Positions 46,681-58,142 are shown, counted from the first letter of the stretch. The stretch: DNA of 64,000 bases from Cryptomeria japonica (GCF_030272615.1 NC_081407.1:136652897-136716896), one strand, 5' to 3'. Notes: generated from the sequence alone by a model not told the origin. Program-made: numbers and translations.

Positions 46681-47100
46681 TATGGCTACAACCACCCGCA
46701 GGTGTCTACATCATCATACAAAATGGTACAAAACTGATACAAAGGAACCCACTGATAACTCCTGCCAACACTGTTGGTAGTGCTAATCCTGTCCCTGTCA
46801 TGGTATCCCATGCCACATGTCCCACCCTCATCTCCAGTCCTGGATCCTAGAACACTCATCTCAGTGCATCCCTATCTCTGTCTCGATTATAGGGTACTAA
46901 CTCCCCATCGATCAGTATCCACAGAATCTTGTATGCATCCTCCAAGGTGACTGTCATCTCACCCATCGGCAAATGCAAACTACAAGTCTTTGAATGCCAT
47001 CTCTCAGCCAGTGCAGTCAGCAATCTCATGTTTGCCCAAAACTCAGGCACATACAGAATATGTCTCAAGCCCATAGCCTCAATCGCAGCTCAGTCCTTGG
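46680..47100 (-). pseudogene. Plant-mobile-domain-like fragment, antisense inside NA1
   Basis: The minus-strand frame 47074-46856 reads ILYVPEFWANMRLLTALAER, then HLPMGEMTVTLEDAYKIL and IDGELVPYN. This is the typical start of plant mobile domain (aminotransferase-like, PF10536-type) proteins: a helix ending in ERW, then F/LHLP-GEMT-TLED and DG-PV. Beyond a stop, possible continuations are seen to about 46680. PMD proteins include host factors (MAIN/MAIL) and transposon-borne copies. Here it is opposite to the element's gag and broken. Confidence 0.65.
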
Positions 47101-47209
47101 CGACAACTCAGGTCGCAACCTCTGTGTCGACGGGAATCTCTCCCGTGACTCCAGCATCGGCAAGTACTCCTGCAGTCAAGCAAATCAAATCATGTCAGTC
47201 ATAGTGGCA

Positions 47210-47640
47210 TTCACTATTTATCACAAAATGCTACTCGCTATCTAAATGCACATAGCTATTTATCCTAGTGACACTCACTGTTCATCACAAAGTGTTGCTA
47301 TCTATCCTAGTGGTACTCCCTGTTCATCACAAAGTACTACGTGTGTGACACTCACTGTTCATCACAAAGTGTTACTCACATTTGCACTCCTTGTTCATCA
47401 CAAAGTACTCTATCTTGGTACTCACTATTCATCACAAAGTACTACATGTTTTGCACTCCCTATTCATCACAAAGTGCTCCTCACATTTGCACTCCCTATT
47501 CATCACAAAGTGCTCCTCACATTTGCACTCCCTGTTCATCATAAAGTGTTGCTCTCACAATTTTAGTACTCCCTGTTCATCACAAAGTGCTCTATCTTGG
47601 TACTCACTCTTCATCACAAAGTGCCTTGATCTATCCTAGT
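47210..47640. repeat. NA1 minisatellite with TTCATCACAAAGTG core
   Basis: About eleven copies of a TTCATCACAAAGTG-like core occur at irregular spacings of about 30-65 bp, separated by variants of ACTCCCT and CACATTTGC. Tandem arrays in this location are a known habit of Tat/Ogre elements. Unequal spacing and no cas-like genes exclude CRISPR. Confidence 0.85.
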
Positions 47641-48256
47641 CTTCCTAGAGGACCTGCTTGAGTGTATCCCCTCAGCAGCTTATCCAATCGACAACATATG
47701 TTCATCACAGAACTGTCGATTTGACCTAGAAGACACAAATTCGCATTTTTGGACACAAACGTGCTTTCCTGACATAAACATGCATTTATTACATTACCTA
47801 GTATGCATTAATGACAAAAATAAATGCATCAAAGTACAAGGAGGTTTTGTGGTACTCACCGGCTCTCCTGCCTCCGCTGGCCTCTAGAATTGGTGAACAC
47901 AGTCGAATCTGTGAACAACAGCCATCACTATTGACTGTTGCTGCTTTATTTTCGCTCTGCACTATGCTCTTGTAAATGTGTAGATGACAATGAGGATGTA
48001 TTTTCCCCCGTGGTCTATCTTATAGGCTACCCTAGCCCTAGCCCTCGCCTCCCGAGTCAGTCTTCATTATCCCGTGACTCTATCACTTTATCCGGCTAGT
48101 CCATTCTATCCTATCTTTCTTATCGAGAGATTGTCTGCAATATTTTCAGACATTTTCATCCAATCTCTCGAGGGGGCATATCATTCCCATACTGGGGCAA
48201 CTCTGTATCAATTCATCTTATCTTCTTTGAAACAACGCGACAAGCCGCATTGTCTC
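47641..48256 (+). other. NA1 3' untranslated end
   Basis: No gene or repeat was seen between the minisatellite and the PPT. Confidence 0.4.
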
Positions 48257-48270
48257 AAAGAGGGGCAAAA
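48257..48270 (+). other. NA1 polypurine tract
   Basis: AAAGAGGGGCAAAA lies directly before the 3' LTR. Confidence 0.88.
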
Positions 48271-49058
48271 TGTAGACACCTAAAATTGTCATGTCTAATT
48301 AAATAAATATTTTATTTATTTAATTATCTAAAACTAATTCTTCTATTAATTAAATAAATCTTTATTTATTTAATTAATTCATTTATCCTCTTCTAGCCTT
48401 ATTTCTCATTTAAATAAATACATTTATTTATTTAAATTATCCTTTTCCTAAATTAAATAAATATTTTATTTATTTAATTGATCCTATTTCTTCTATTAAT
48501 TAAATAAATCTTTATTTATTTAATTAATTCATTAGCCTTTTCTACACATGACACATGTCATTCATCTCTTAATTCCTACACTACCTACCTCTTTCATTAT
48601 TTTGGTATTTCTTTTACCTACCCTCTAATCCTAGCCAACCTCTCTTTTTACACCTCTCAATCTTATGCCTCCATTTCATATTGTGTCTTCTATTTAAGGA
48701 GATGCCTTCTTCATTATCAAACCCCTAATGCCTAATCACTTATGCTAACAACTTGATCAATTGGCTACACTATGATCCTACTTGCAACCACATTCCATTC
48801 TTTGTTGAGCTCTTGTGCATATAAAAATCTGAGAGCAAATATATCAAGCAAGATCAATGGAGATAGGAAGAATGGAGATCAAAACCCTATTGGACATGTG
48901 ATGGTATAATGTTTGTGATTTTGTTTTATTTTGCATTGTCTTAGGTAATCTTCATATGTTATGGTGGATCTTTGTTGTTGTTAGGCTAGGGTTTTTGTGG
49001 TTGGATTCATTTAGCCTTTCAATATTGCTATTATTGTTATCCATTTTCACCATATACA
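48271..49058 (+). repeat. NA1 3' LTR (788 bp)
   Basis: It has the same length as the 5' LTR with about ten substitutions by eye (roughly 1.3 percent), ending ACCATATACA and followed by the TSD CCCGA at 49059-49063. Confidence 0.95.
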
Positions 49059-49063
49059 CCCGA

Positions 49064-49350
49064 ATCTCATTGACCCTCCTGAAGAGAGAATCAAACTTCA
49101 ACCACATATCCCGAGGAGTAAGAAACTCATCAAGGTGAAACAGAAAACTGTCGGAGACATGCAAAGAGAACAAACTCATGGCCTCATCCAGCTTGTTCCT
49201 ATGCATAAGAATCTCATAAGGATGCTGCAGTACTGGCTGAACCTCATCCAAAGAAGCCCACAACCCTCGTGCCTTGAGAAGCCTTGTGATGCGGGGCTTC
49301 CAGGTGTGATAGTTGTGTGAAGTCAACAACTCAACTAAAAGATCTGACAT
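49064..49350 (-). pseudogene. gag: Cop2 gag N-terminal part
   Basis: It reads SDLLVELLTSHNYHTWKPRI, TRLLKARGLWASLDEVQP and TPRDMWLKFDSLFRRVNEIR, the N-terminal Copia gag pattern (YxxW, then GLW). It stops at the NA1 insertion and continues at 37612. The likely start is the ATG at 49350. Positions 49351-49797 are leader with T-rich runs and no gene. Confidence 0.9.
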
Positions 49351-49797
49351 GAGAACAAAAAAAAACTCGACACCTGCACCTGCTTGGTGGTTTTGTTAAA
49401 CAAATTTCCTTTTTGCCTTTTTGAATTGCTATGTGATTTTTTTTTAATTTTTTTTTTTGTGAATTTTTTTTTTTTTAAATCAAAAAATCTGGCTTGCATG
49501 TCGTAAAAAGGCAAAAAAAAAAAAATTCTTCGAATTTTTTTCTTGATTTGCATGCCAAGGTCGTACGGCCTGGTTGGGAGAAAAAAAATCACCTAGATGC
49601 TCAAGAGTTAAAAAAAGGACAAATTTTATATAACTATAGGGGTTTTTGGGCCTTTGGAGCACGATGGTGAGGTTCGTTTAGGCTCAAAGTGCTCAGAAAA
49701 AACCTTAACCCTGAGCATACAAAAAAAATGCCTGAAACCCCAGATCTACTTCCAATGCAAAATTCTCAAAAACAGGAACAAATAACTGCAGATCTTA

Positions 49798-49809
49798 GCT
49801 CTGATACCA
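49798..49809 (-). other. Cop2 primer-binding site
   Basis: The minus strand reads TGGTATCAGAGC, directly abutting the LTR end CTCCTATA with no spacer. Confidence 0.9.
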
Positions 49810-50181
49810 TATAGGAGTTGAGAAATACAACCCCATAGTAGCCTGAAGATCTTCTGCAAGCCGAATAACCTGTTACAAGGAGAAGCAATGAAGCAATAAT
49901 CTGAAGAACACACAAAACACAGGAAAACTATTCTCAAAAGATGAGAGCTCCAATTCACCAAAAAAGTATTGTGAAAAGATAATACAATGAAAAGAAAAAA
50001 TAACCTTTAATAGGTCAAGAAACCCTAAAAAGGGAAAACCCTAGGCTTTCACATAATAATTAATAAAATAATTAATTAATATGCACCTAATGCTAGCTTA
50101 AGTGTAAAAAGATAATTGGGAACTTAAAGAATTAAACAAATATTATTTAATTAATCAAGTAAAGACCCAATTACTCTAACA
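49810..50181 (-). repeat. Cop2 5' LTR (372 bp)
   Basis: It has the same length as 33281-33652 with few differences. It is bounded by the PBS on one side and the TSD TTTAC (50182-50186) on the other. Confidence 0.93.
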
Positions 50182-50186
50182 TTTAC

Positions 50187-52444
50187 AACACTTTTAGAAG
50201 GAGAATAAAAGGATCTATGTTGTCACATGTGCATAATTTTCTTGAGGACTTAATCAGGAATGAATTTGACCCCATGATGTAGGAATGGAGAAAAGAGAAG
50301 TGGATAATTTTTAGAAAATTATGGGCTGCTATTCAGAAGATGGATCCAAAATATGATTTATTAAAAGAGTTTTACCCATTCCATGCCAATATTGAATTTG
50401 TTATGAAATTTTTTGATGAATTAACAAAGGTCTTAAGAGAGAAGCTAGTGAGACTTGAAGAAGTTCATGGTCGGTGACAATTAAGCTCACAACCTCTTCT
50501 ATCCCAAAAAGTAAGTGGTGTGATAGTAGAGAAGTCTGTTCAGGAATCTCCACACAAAAGAGTTAAAGAAGAAATAAGTGAGTAAGAAGATAGTAGAAAT
50601 GATAGTGGGAGATTGATAAGGAGAAAGGGTAAGAAGATGATGAGTTCAGAGCCTTTCCCAAAGATAAAAACTAAGCATCTTCAAGGAGTCAGGATCATTG
50701 ATCTTGAAGATTATGATAGAAGTCCCTCTTCATTAGTTGTATCTTTTCCACCAGCAAGGCAAGATGATTCTCAGGTGGAGGGAGGCATGTTTGTTGCAAC
50801 AAGTGTAGAAATGTAGATGGGTATTCTTGTATTGCCTCCTAATTTGGAGTTGGATCCTACTCCCTTGGATATCTAGGGTAAATCTTTAAAAGATGCAAGA
50901 AAGGAGGCATGTGATAATTTCCTTGAGGATGATGCATTTGTAAGAAGCCCAACCATTTGCAGGTAGTATGGAAAACAAAGGTTGAGGAATACAAAGGAAG
51001 GATTAGTGAGAGGAAGGCCCAAAGGCAAGATAGATTAGACCAAGAAATCCAGGAGGAAGTAAAAAGTGAAATGAAGGAAGAGTTCACAGAAATCACTGCT
51101 GATGAGGGCAGGAAAATTATAAGTCAGGTTGGAATCTTGATATTGCCAGAAGGGGATATAGCAGATGTAGTGGCATTTGACACAATTAGGAAATCAAAGG
51201 AAGAAGAAGCAAGGTTAGCATTAAGAGGACCAGACTTTGTAGATGATTATGCAACCTTGGCTATATGGGCATTAGAGGAAGGACCTAGGAAGCCTGACAT
51301 CAGTGATTTAAACCCCAACTTGAGGGGAAACTTGATTATAAACAAAGTAGTCGACACATCAAGTGTAGAGGCTACAAAATTGAATGTTGATGTTGCTAAG
51401 TCGGCACAAGAGAGTACAAAAGAGGAAGCTTCAGAGAAGGCTGAGATGATGAAAAAATTTGACATTCTTTTTAACAATTATAACACATCTCAGAAAATAT
51501 GTGTGGAATTACGAACAAGAGTGCAACTCCTTGAGGAAGCACAAATAAAGGTTTCCTATCCCTCACTTGCAGGACCGTCTGAGCCATCAACATCCAGGTC
51601 GCCACTTATGGTCCAAGGAGGAGAAGAAACTCAATTAAATACAAGTACTAATATCCCTAACATGGTATTAGTCCCTTATGATGATGATGACAAGCCTAAT
51701 ACTACTAGATCAACTGAACCAAATGAGTCTCAGATTTTGGAGAAGATTGTTGAATTAGAAAATAATTTGAAAGAATCAGAAAAACAATTAGCTAAAGAGT
51801 AGAAGGATATAGTTAGCTCTGTGCTAACTCATTTAAATGAGAAAATTGAAAGCAGGTTAAACAATATTCATGCCTTATATTCTTTACTTTTTTATGCTAT
51901 TCAAAAGTTTAATGATGATAAAGAAGTGGCAATTTCCCAATTTACAAAGTGATTACAAAGGGGAAATGAGCTTAGAATGATGTCCATGGCCTCTAAATTT
52001 CATACTAAGAGACCACATGCACTCCAACCAACATATTTGCTGGTGGAATCAATATAGGAAGCCCAAATTCTGCCGTAAAATATAGAAAGAAAGATAAGGG
52101 AATTGATGAAGAGTTTTAGTGAATTAGAACAAACTCTTTTGCCAAATATTGTAGATAAAGAAGGGGCAGTTAAGCCTTTGCATTCTTGGAAGGAAGAGGC
52201 AGAGAGAGTCATCAACACCCAAGTAGAAATGATTTGTGATGGTATAAATATGGATATGTTGGATGATAGTATGGATAAAATAATTGCTACAGGCCTATTT
52301 TTTGAAACTTTTAAAAGAGAGGCAAACCAAGTAGTCATTAAGTATATTCCATATAGGGCAAAAGCTGATGAAGTAATGAATTTCAATTGGCCATCTGATA
52401 AGGATTATAGCACGTGGAGTGACATGTATTTGAATGATGAATAG
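50187..52444 (+). pseudogene. TyB accessory gene, C-terminal half
   Basis: It resumes the gene cut at 33280: FLEDLIRNEFDPMM then WRKEKW match the TyA gene. A basic region follows (RRKGKKMM), then EEVKSEMKEEFTEITADEGR, ISQVGILILPEGDIADVVAF (TyA: VAQAGVLILPEWDIADALVL), a coiled coil (about 51390-51540 and 51730-51800) and the C-terminal block 52103-52444 ending NFNWPSDKDYSTWSDMYLNDE (TyA: INFSWSIEEVYGEW). Stops and shifts lie at about 50280, 50477, 50584, 50815, 50874 and 51800-52100. The longest open block is 50957-51802. Confidence 0.82.
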
Positions 52445-52683
52445 AAAGTTGTAAACAATTTGCATAATTGTTTTTGTTTTCTAGTGGCAGATATTTTGGA
52501 ACCCGTAAGACAGGATGGGGGGATTTTTTATCATAAGTTTTGAAGAAGGTGGCTGCATATTTTGATCCAATATAAGCAAGTTTCAAGGATGATTGTTTTG
52601 TATAACAGAATGCAATTATGCATAGTCATTCTTAGATGACAGGTGTCTCCTCTGGCCAAAAGCTTGTGTGCTCCCTTGTTTTT

Positions 52684-52690
52684 TATAAAA
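52684..52690 (+). promoter_or_regulatory. Candidate TATA box of TyB LTR
   Basis: TATAAAAGGGATT lies 240 bp after the accessory gene, the same layout as TyA. Positions 52691 to about 53600 hold no gene and are read as R/U5. Confidence 0.5.
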
Positions 52691-53666
52691 GGGATTTCAG
52701 GGCTATGAGACAAGGTTTAGAATTTTGGTCCCTTATGTGTTATGAATTTCTATTTCCAAATAGAAAAGTCTAGGTGAGACAAAAGGATTATAAAAGGTCA
52801 TTTTAGAGAGCAAAAAAAATAGAAAAGAGTCTTGTGTCTATGATTTTTGCAGGTTCTTGAAGGAGTTATGTATGGATTGTATTCTTACAGAGACATCAGA
52901 ATTAATGAATAAATACATGATTCAAACCCATTTCTTTCCAATGTATTGTTCTATCATGTTTGGAATACATACTATGAAGGATTTTATCATTCATTGCACT
53001 ATTGTGGTTAATGTAACCTTTTGTTCATGAATGAAATTGTAGAGTGATAGGGGTCTTTATAGGGATTTTGATAAGTAGTTTTGGGTGGGGATTACAAGTA
53101 TGATATATTGTAAGGCAATATTATCTCTGGTTATATGTTGTTAGATAAATTCTATCAGAAGTATAGTCTAATGCAGTATGAATTCATGTACCCAATGGAA
53201 TAAGGCATTAATCATAGTTAAGTGAATGCTTGGGTATTTATTTACTATTCAGAATCACCACTGGTTTGCTATAACTTGTTGAATATTAGAATATTTTCAT
53301 TTTATATGAATGTTATCATATTTGTTAATCATCTCATGCTCCAAGCAGTTCGAGGATCACTGAGGAATTTTCCATTCCTGAGCATTCTCCCTTATTGTTG
53401 AGTCTTTATATGAGATTATCTTCTTTGTTTCATGCATGATTTGTGAGTGTGATGTAAAATCACAAATAAGCATGGGGATCACCCTCCCTAGTTTTGCAGA
53501 GCCTAAAGCATAGAAGGATCTTGCATCATTGTCATTGTTTGTCCAAGTCTGAAGAATATTAAACAGTTGGGAGTGGCTTTCCATAGATATTTTTAGGAGA
53601 AAACAGCTCCATCTCTGCCTTTGAGTTAGTGTAAACCCGTTTCTAGGCACCAAATAGGTGCCTACA

Positions 53667-54417
53667 AAAATTATTGAAAAGACACAATGTTTGGTTGGAT
53701 TTCCTTAGGCAACCTACAAAATGTTAGATTAGTAGTTTTTGGATTGTCTTCCACCACTCAAAAAGTACCTGCAAAACTCAAAATTTAGATTAATAGACTA
53801 GTCTATAGAAATAGCACTCGTGTTGTTCTATAGACAGTCGCATTGAAGCGCTTGCACAAGAACTAAAATGCCTACATACGCACTACAAAGGGGCCTGAAA
53901 GCACAAAATGAAAAAAAATGAAAAAAAGTGAAAAATTCAAAAAATGCAGAATACACCTGAGTCAAATGCATTGTTCTAATCCCGGTGGCACCAAAATGCG
54001 TGTGCTCGTGCCAGAGAAGGTTAGTACCTGAAATTTTGAAATTTTAAAATTTTAAAAACAGATGGGATTCTACTAGAGCGCCTGCGCTATTCGAAGAGCG
54101 CTCACGCTAAAATGATACTTCTTAAATAAAAAAGATAATTAGGTATAAAACTAACTAATTTTTATTTTATTTTCTTATGTTTTTTGTTTTTTAAGTGTGT
54201 TTTTTAGTTACTAATCAAGGAACAAAAAATAGAATATATATAAAACACCAATAAGAAAGCAAGTGAAAAACAATAAGATGGCACACATTGTTTTACAATC
54301 GCTCACGCTAATCGAACAACCTGCAAAAAAGGTGGGTTAGAGATTTCAAATTCAAAACCTACGTGCTAAAGCACGTCTGAACATGCCAAAGGCCCTATCA
54401 CTTGTGCTGAATCCAAA
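53667..54417. other. Unassigned non-coding stretch
   Basis: AT-rich sequence with short runs such as GCGCCTGCGC and GTGCTTTAGCACG. It may be leader of the LTR fragment to its right. No gene seen. Confidence 0.3.
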
Positions 54418-55490
54418 GCTCTCATACCAATTTGTAGTCCCTTGTGTTGTTCTGATACCAGCGACTAAAAATTCACAAAAAACTTCAAAAAAATTATTAA
54501 ATTTAGGGACGTGGCTCCCACCAAGCATGCCAAAATGAAGAGGGGAAAATGTAGCAAAGCAAGATTCAATGATATGTATTCAAACAAAACACGTAAAACA
54601 CAAAATAACCATTTATACCTTTCTAATTTTACCTTCTCCTTCGAATTGAGCTATGGATGAAGTGAAGAAGCACCCTTGTCTCCACTTGATTTGATGAGCT
54701 CCTCTTGCTTGAATGTGGTGGCTCTCCAAATATGCACAAAGGATGATGAAATGGATGAAGGATGAATACATTGAGAATGGGATGGATAGGCAAGATGGAA
54801 TGCTAAACTGACCAAATGAAGGATGAGTGGGAATTTTTCTAGAGTTTGGGTGCTATGGATGATTTTTGAGCTCTATTTTGACAACATAAACTTAGATAAC
54901 TTGGAGATGGAAAATGAAGGAATAGAGTCTCCAATTTATAGAAGGAGATGGAAGAAAATGAAGGGCTAGGATTGATCCAAGATGGAGGGTCAAGATTGCA
55001 TGTCATCCCACACATGGATCAAGGGAGATTGATAAGACAAGTGTGGAGTCCAAGAGATATGCCATAAAGGCATTTCTTGTCTCCACACTCCTCAAGGCTC
55101 ATTGGGAAGGCTTCCCAATGCACCTAGGGAAGATAAAATGAATAAAATATTCCTTGAATGATTAGGAGAAGGAATTCAAATTTCCTTAAAAGAATGCTCA
55201 TAGGGATTGGAGTAAAAAGGAATTAAAAATTCCTTGGAGGAAGAGATACCTAGAGGAATGTGAGATTTTAAAAAATCTCACATTCACCTAGGAAAAGAGA
55301 ATTTAAGGAAAGTGGTTGGATGAGGGGACAATGAGTTGATTTTGTGGCTAATCATGAGGATTAGCCACTAGCAACTCATTAGAAGAGGGATTAGAAGAAT
55401 GATTAGGTGGGATTAGGGAAAGTGAGATTTGACTAGGAGAGAATGAGTGGAGGGAATTAAAAATTAGAATAATAATGATAAGTGGGATTA
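54418..55490 (-). repeat. Possible minus-strand Copia-like LTR with PBS
   Basis: The minus strand at 54429-54418 reads TGGTATGAGAGC, one mismatch from the Met-tRNA PBS, directly preceded by GGGACTACAAAT, as expected for an LTR end at 54433. A minus-strand TATAAATTGG lies near 54935. The outer end of this LTR is not identified. No gene is in this stretch. Confidence 0.35.
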
Positions 55491-55665
55491 AGGATGTTTC
55501 TGTTAGCAAATGCACACTCAATTGAGAAATTGTAGGTGATTGAAGGTATTGTCATTGATGGCAACCTTACAATCCTATTGTTGGAAAATGCACACTCCAA
55601 TGAGATATTGTAGGTGATTGAAGGTTTTTTCATTGATGGCAACCTTGCAATCCTACAACACCGAC
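55490..55665. repeat. ~80-bp tandem duplication
   Basis: TGCACACTC(A/C)AATGAGA(A/T)ATTGTAG-like blocks recur 80 bp apart, each followed by TGATTGAAGGT and TTGATGGCAACCTT. It lies at the 3' end of GagM. The minus-strand start TGTTGTAGGATTGCAAGG near 55664 may be its LTR start. Confidence 0.6.
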
Positions 55666-55841
55666 AAGACAATTTACCAACACCAGCAAAGATAGACTCT
55701 ATACCGGCACAGAGACCACTGGTAGTGAAAGGAAGCATACCGACACAGAAGCTAATAGGAATTTTGTGTTTCCACTTCTTTAAGAAAAGGTTTGGATTGC
55801 TTAGCTGATGTTGGTGGCACTTTCTTTGTATGAACATGTTG

Positions 55842-58142
55842 CTAAGAGGGAGCCTGTTGCTCTGTGTGAGCCTGTTGATCAGTGTTGTCATCTATCAGTT
55901 TATCTTCTGTACTATCTATTACCGATGGCTCATTAGCCATATCTATTTTCCTTGTTGAATCCTTATCTACCACAATATTGACTTTTTGTGTGTCAATGTC
56001 AACTATATATAACACCTCAGAATTGGGATTTGTGTCCTCTTGTGGTATGTCCATACTCTCACTAGCTGATTGATTGTCAATGGTAACTACTGGTGGAGTA
56101 TCCAAAGGTGGTGGGGATAAGTTATCTATTATTTTTATGCTAGGTGGTCCACCAACCTTGCCTTTTCCCTTATCCTTCTGATATACCTTGATGGGTTTAT
56201 GGTTTCTATATTCTTCCTTTTTTTCCTTCTCTACAAGGAATATGTCCCATGCATTAGCAGTTTCCTCTACTACCTCATTCACTCTACCAACCTTAAGTGC
56301 TACATGGTGGTGTGCAGTTGAAAATACTAATCGGTTAGCCTCAGAGGTCAGATCATCTATCTCTTTTGGTGAGTTGACAGGATAAACAGTAAGTAGTTTT
56401 TCAACATTTATTTTCTTATCAAGCTCTACAACAACTTGCCTTCTAGCTTCAAGTCTTTTAAATAGTTCTATCGGTAATTCATCTACAACTTGCATTAGAA
56501 ATTTATTGTAAATGTCCAAGTGTAGGATTACACTGTTTTCAACTTTTTCTTTGTTATCAGCTGATAATGAATTATATAATTTATTGATGTTTTTCAGCTT
56601 TCCATCCTCTGTAATTTCATCTAGAAGTTTGTCAATTGGAGCAATGGTTTTTGAGTCTTCTTCTTGGGTGTTAACTTCTTCTTTGGAGTTACTTTTCTAG
56701 CCGGGGGCCTTACTGCCTGTTGTTTCTATCTGGTTCTTCTAGGAGAAGGTGTAGATACCGGTGAAGGTTCCCTTTTTCTCACAACTCTTTTAAATGCAGT
56801 TGGCATATCACTTTCCAAAGAGGTTGCAACTAGTGAAAGGTGAGTTTCTGGCTGTAGTGCTTCTAACTTATCTTCAGTAATACCAGTTTGTTTAAGTACA
56901 TCTTCTTTGATAGCTTTAGCTTGTCTAGATCCTCTTCTAACTTTTGATTCCACCTTCTTTACCCTTTTCTTTGATTGGATTTGATTTTCAATAGTCTCAG
57001 CACTGCCAAATACCTCTTCTTTAGGTTCCTTGGGTGCTTCCAGGAGGGCTTTTGCATATGTTTCAGTTATGTGGTCATCAGTTTTATAACCCATTTCAGT
57101 AACCCAAATGGTTCTTGGGATAACTGCCTCCATCCAAATCTCATCCTTCTTAATAACAAATCATATTTCATCCTTATACTTATTTACAATTGCTTGTGAT
57201 AATCTGACTTTGGTATTCATCTGGGCCTTCAATGCCTAAAAGTACTCATTTATATTCTTTTCTTTGTTTTCACCCATCTTATTTAGTAAATCAGACAATT
57301 GTTAGCCTACCGGTATATCAAAACCAGGATTTTTGTTACCAATACCAGGCACTTGTTTTGTTATGTATAGCATTAAACAAACAAGTAGGTTTCCAAATCT
57401 AAATGTCCCCTTTTTGTCTTTCTTTATCTTTCCAAGATTGTCAATAAGTTCATCTTTCAACCATTCACACACATCTATTTTTTGCATTATCTTTAATCAT
57501 ATCATAGGCACTCTTTATGCATAGGCTAGAGACTGAATTTAACCTATTTGCATATGTGGTTTTGTAGCCTAAAATCATACTAATTAATCTGACATTGATG
57601 TCAGTTACATCATTTACTCTTAAGGATCTCTTATCAGATGCTGCACATGTTAGGTTAATCACTAGGTCATTTGAGACCTTCTTTGTTTTATCAGGCTTGT
57701 TACCGATAGAAGGTAACCTTGTCACAACTTTTACTACCTCTTTTGTAATTTTGTGAACTGAGTCCAACCAGAAGAATTCACCATGAACCCTGCTTAGAAC
57801 TATCCTTATAACATCCTTAGGGAAATCCAGAATACTAAGAATTTCAGTGAAACCTAGGGTTTCCACTATCTTGTGTTTACCTTTAACATTGTCGGTTTCA
57901 TCATAGATTACTGATTTATACATGTTGTTGATTTCCTCATCACCTAATTCTTCTATGTGACAATGTATGTACATTCTAGGGTCTTCAGCAAAAACTACTC
58001 CTTTGGGAATTTGAGAAAATGCACCAACATTATCATCCTTCTTAGCAATTTTGGGAACTAACTGAAATACGGGTCTTGGGTGTTTAATCACTTCGACTAC
58101 AGTAGGGTTTGCTATGAATTTAGGAATAGATGAAGAAGCCAT
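55842..58142 (-). pseudogene. GagM second gene: large 3' accessory protein, unknown function
   Basis: The ATG at 58142 (MASSSIPKFIANPTVVEVIK) opens a conserved-looking domain (HGEFFWLDSVHKITKEVVKV, SLRVNDVTDINVRLISMILG, GTFRFGNLLVCLMLYITKQV), broken by a shift near 57480. Then follow IPRTIWVTEMGYKTDDHI, a basic cluster (SKKRVKKVESKVRRGSRQAK, about 56950), a Lys-rich linker, a helical block (IELFKRLEARRQVVVELDKK) and a Pro/Asp-rich end. It lies about 400 bp after gag with no pol between. The overall plan (conserved N-domain, basic cluster, helical and low-complexity tail) resembles the TyA gene, but I see no clear sequence homology. No membrane segment was seen. Confidence 0.65.

Larger units (their letters stand above)
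37613..49058 (+). mobile_element. NA1: non-autonomous Tat-like Ty3 element (11.4 kb)
   Basis: Two 788-bp LTRs with about ten differences, a perfect TSD (CCCGA), PBS and PPT define the element. It encodes gag, protease and then only the C-terminal tail of an integrase. RT, both RNase H domains and the integrase core are absent, so it must be mobilised in trans. It inserted into Cop2 gag. Confidence 0.95.
33281..50181 (-). mobile_element. Cop2: complete minus-strand Copia element with nested NA1
   Basis: Two 372-bp LTRs, a perfect 5-bp TSD (TTTAC), a Met-type PBS and a G-rich PPT enclose gag and pol on the minus strand. Subtracting NA1 and its duplicated target leaves about 5.45 kb, normal for Copia. 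It splits the TyB accessory gene and is itself split in gag. Confidence 0.95.
23240..53666 (+). mobile_element. TyB: diverged plus-strand relative of TyA (5' truncated by Cop1)
   Basis: From 23240 the plus strand gives gag, PR, extra RNase H, RT, RNase H and integrase in the same order as TyA, then an LTR-like region with the same accessory gene. The gag begins inside a conserved block at the Cop1 junction, so the 5' LTR and gag N-terminus lie outside the window. A probable solo LTR (29368-30995) and Cop2 (33281-50181) are inserted into its LTR region. The right end is uncertain; 53666 is a guess at a CCTACA end. Confidence 0.85.
28883..53666 (+). repeat. TyB 3' LTR, interrupted by a solo LTR and by Cop2
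   Basis: The start is placed by comparison with TyA. It holds a non-coding head with short hairpins (29281-29304, arms TCCTCGCA/TGCGAGGA; 31241-31259, arms GGTATC/GATACC), the accessory gene, a TATA-like site (52684) and about 0.9 kb of R/U5. Removing the two insertions leaves a pre-ORF head of about 1.4 kb, similar to TyA. The right boundary is not resolved because the 5' LTR is not in the window. Confidence 0.6.

Noticed and set aside
47210-47640. CRISPR-like array
   Set aside because: The repeat core is 14 bp, spacing is irregular, spacers are themselves repetitive and there are no cas genes. It is a retroelement minisatellite in a plant genome.
55457-55891. 144-codon frame with internal repeats after the GagM 3' gene
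   Set aside because: It reads through the 80-bp tandem duplication and probable LTR start, so it is not an independent gene.
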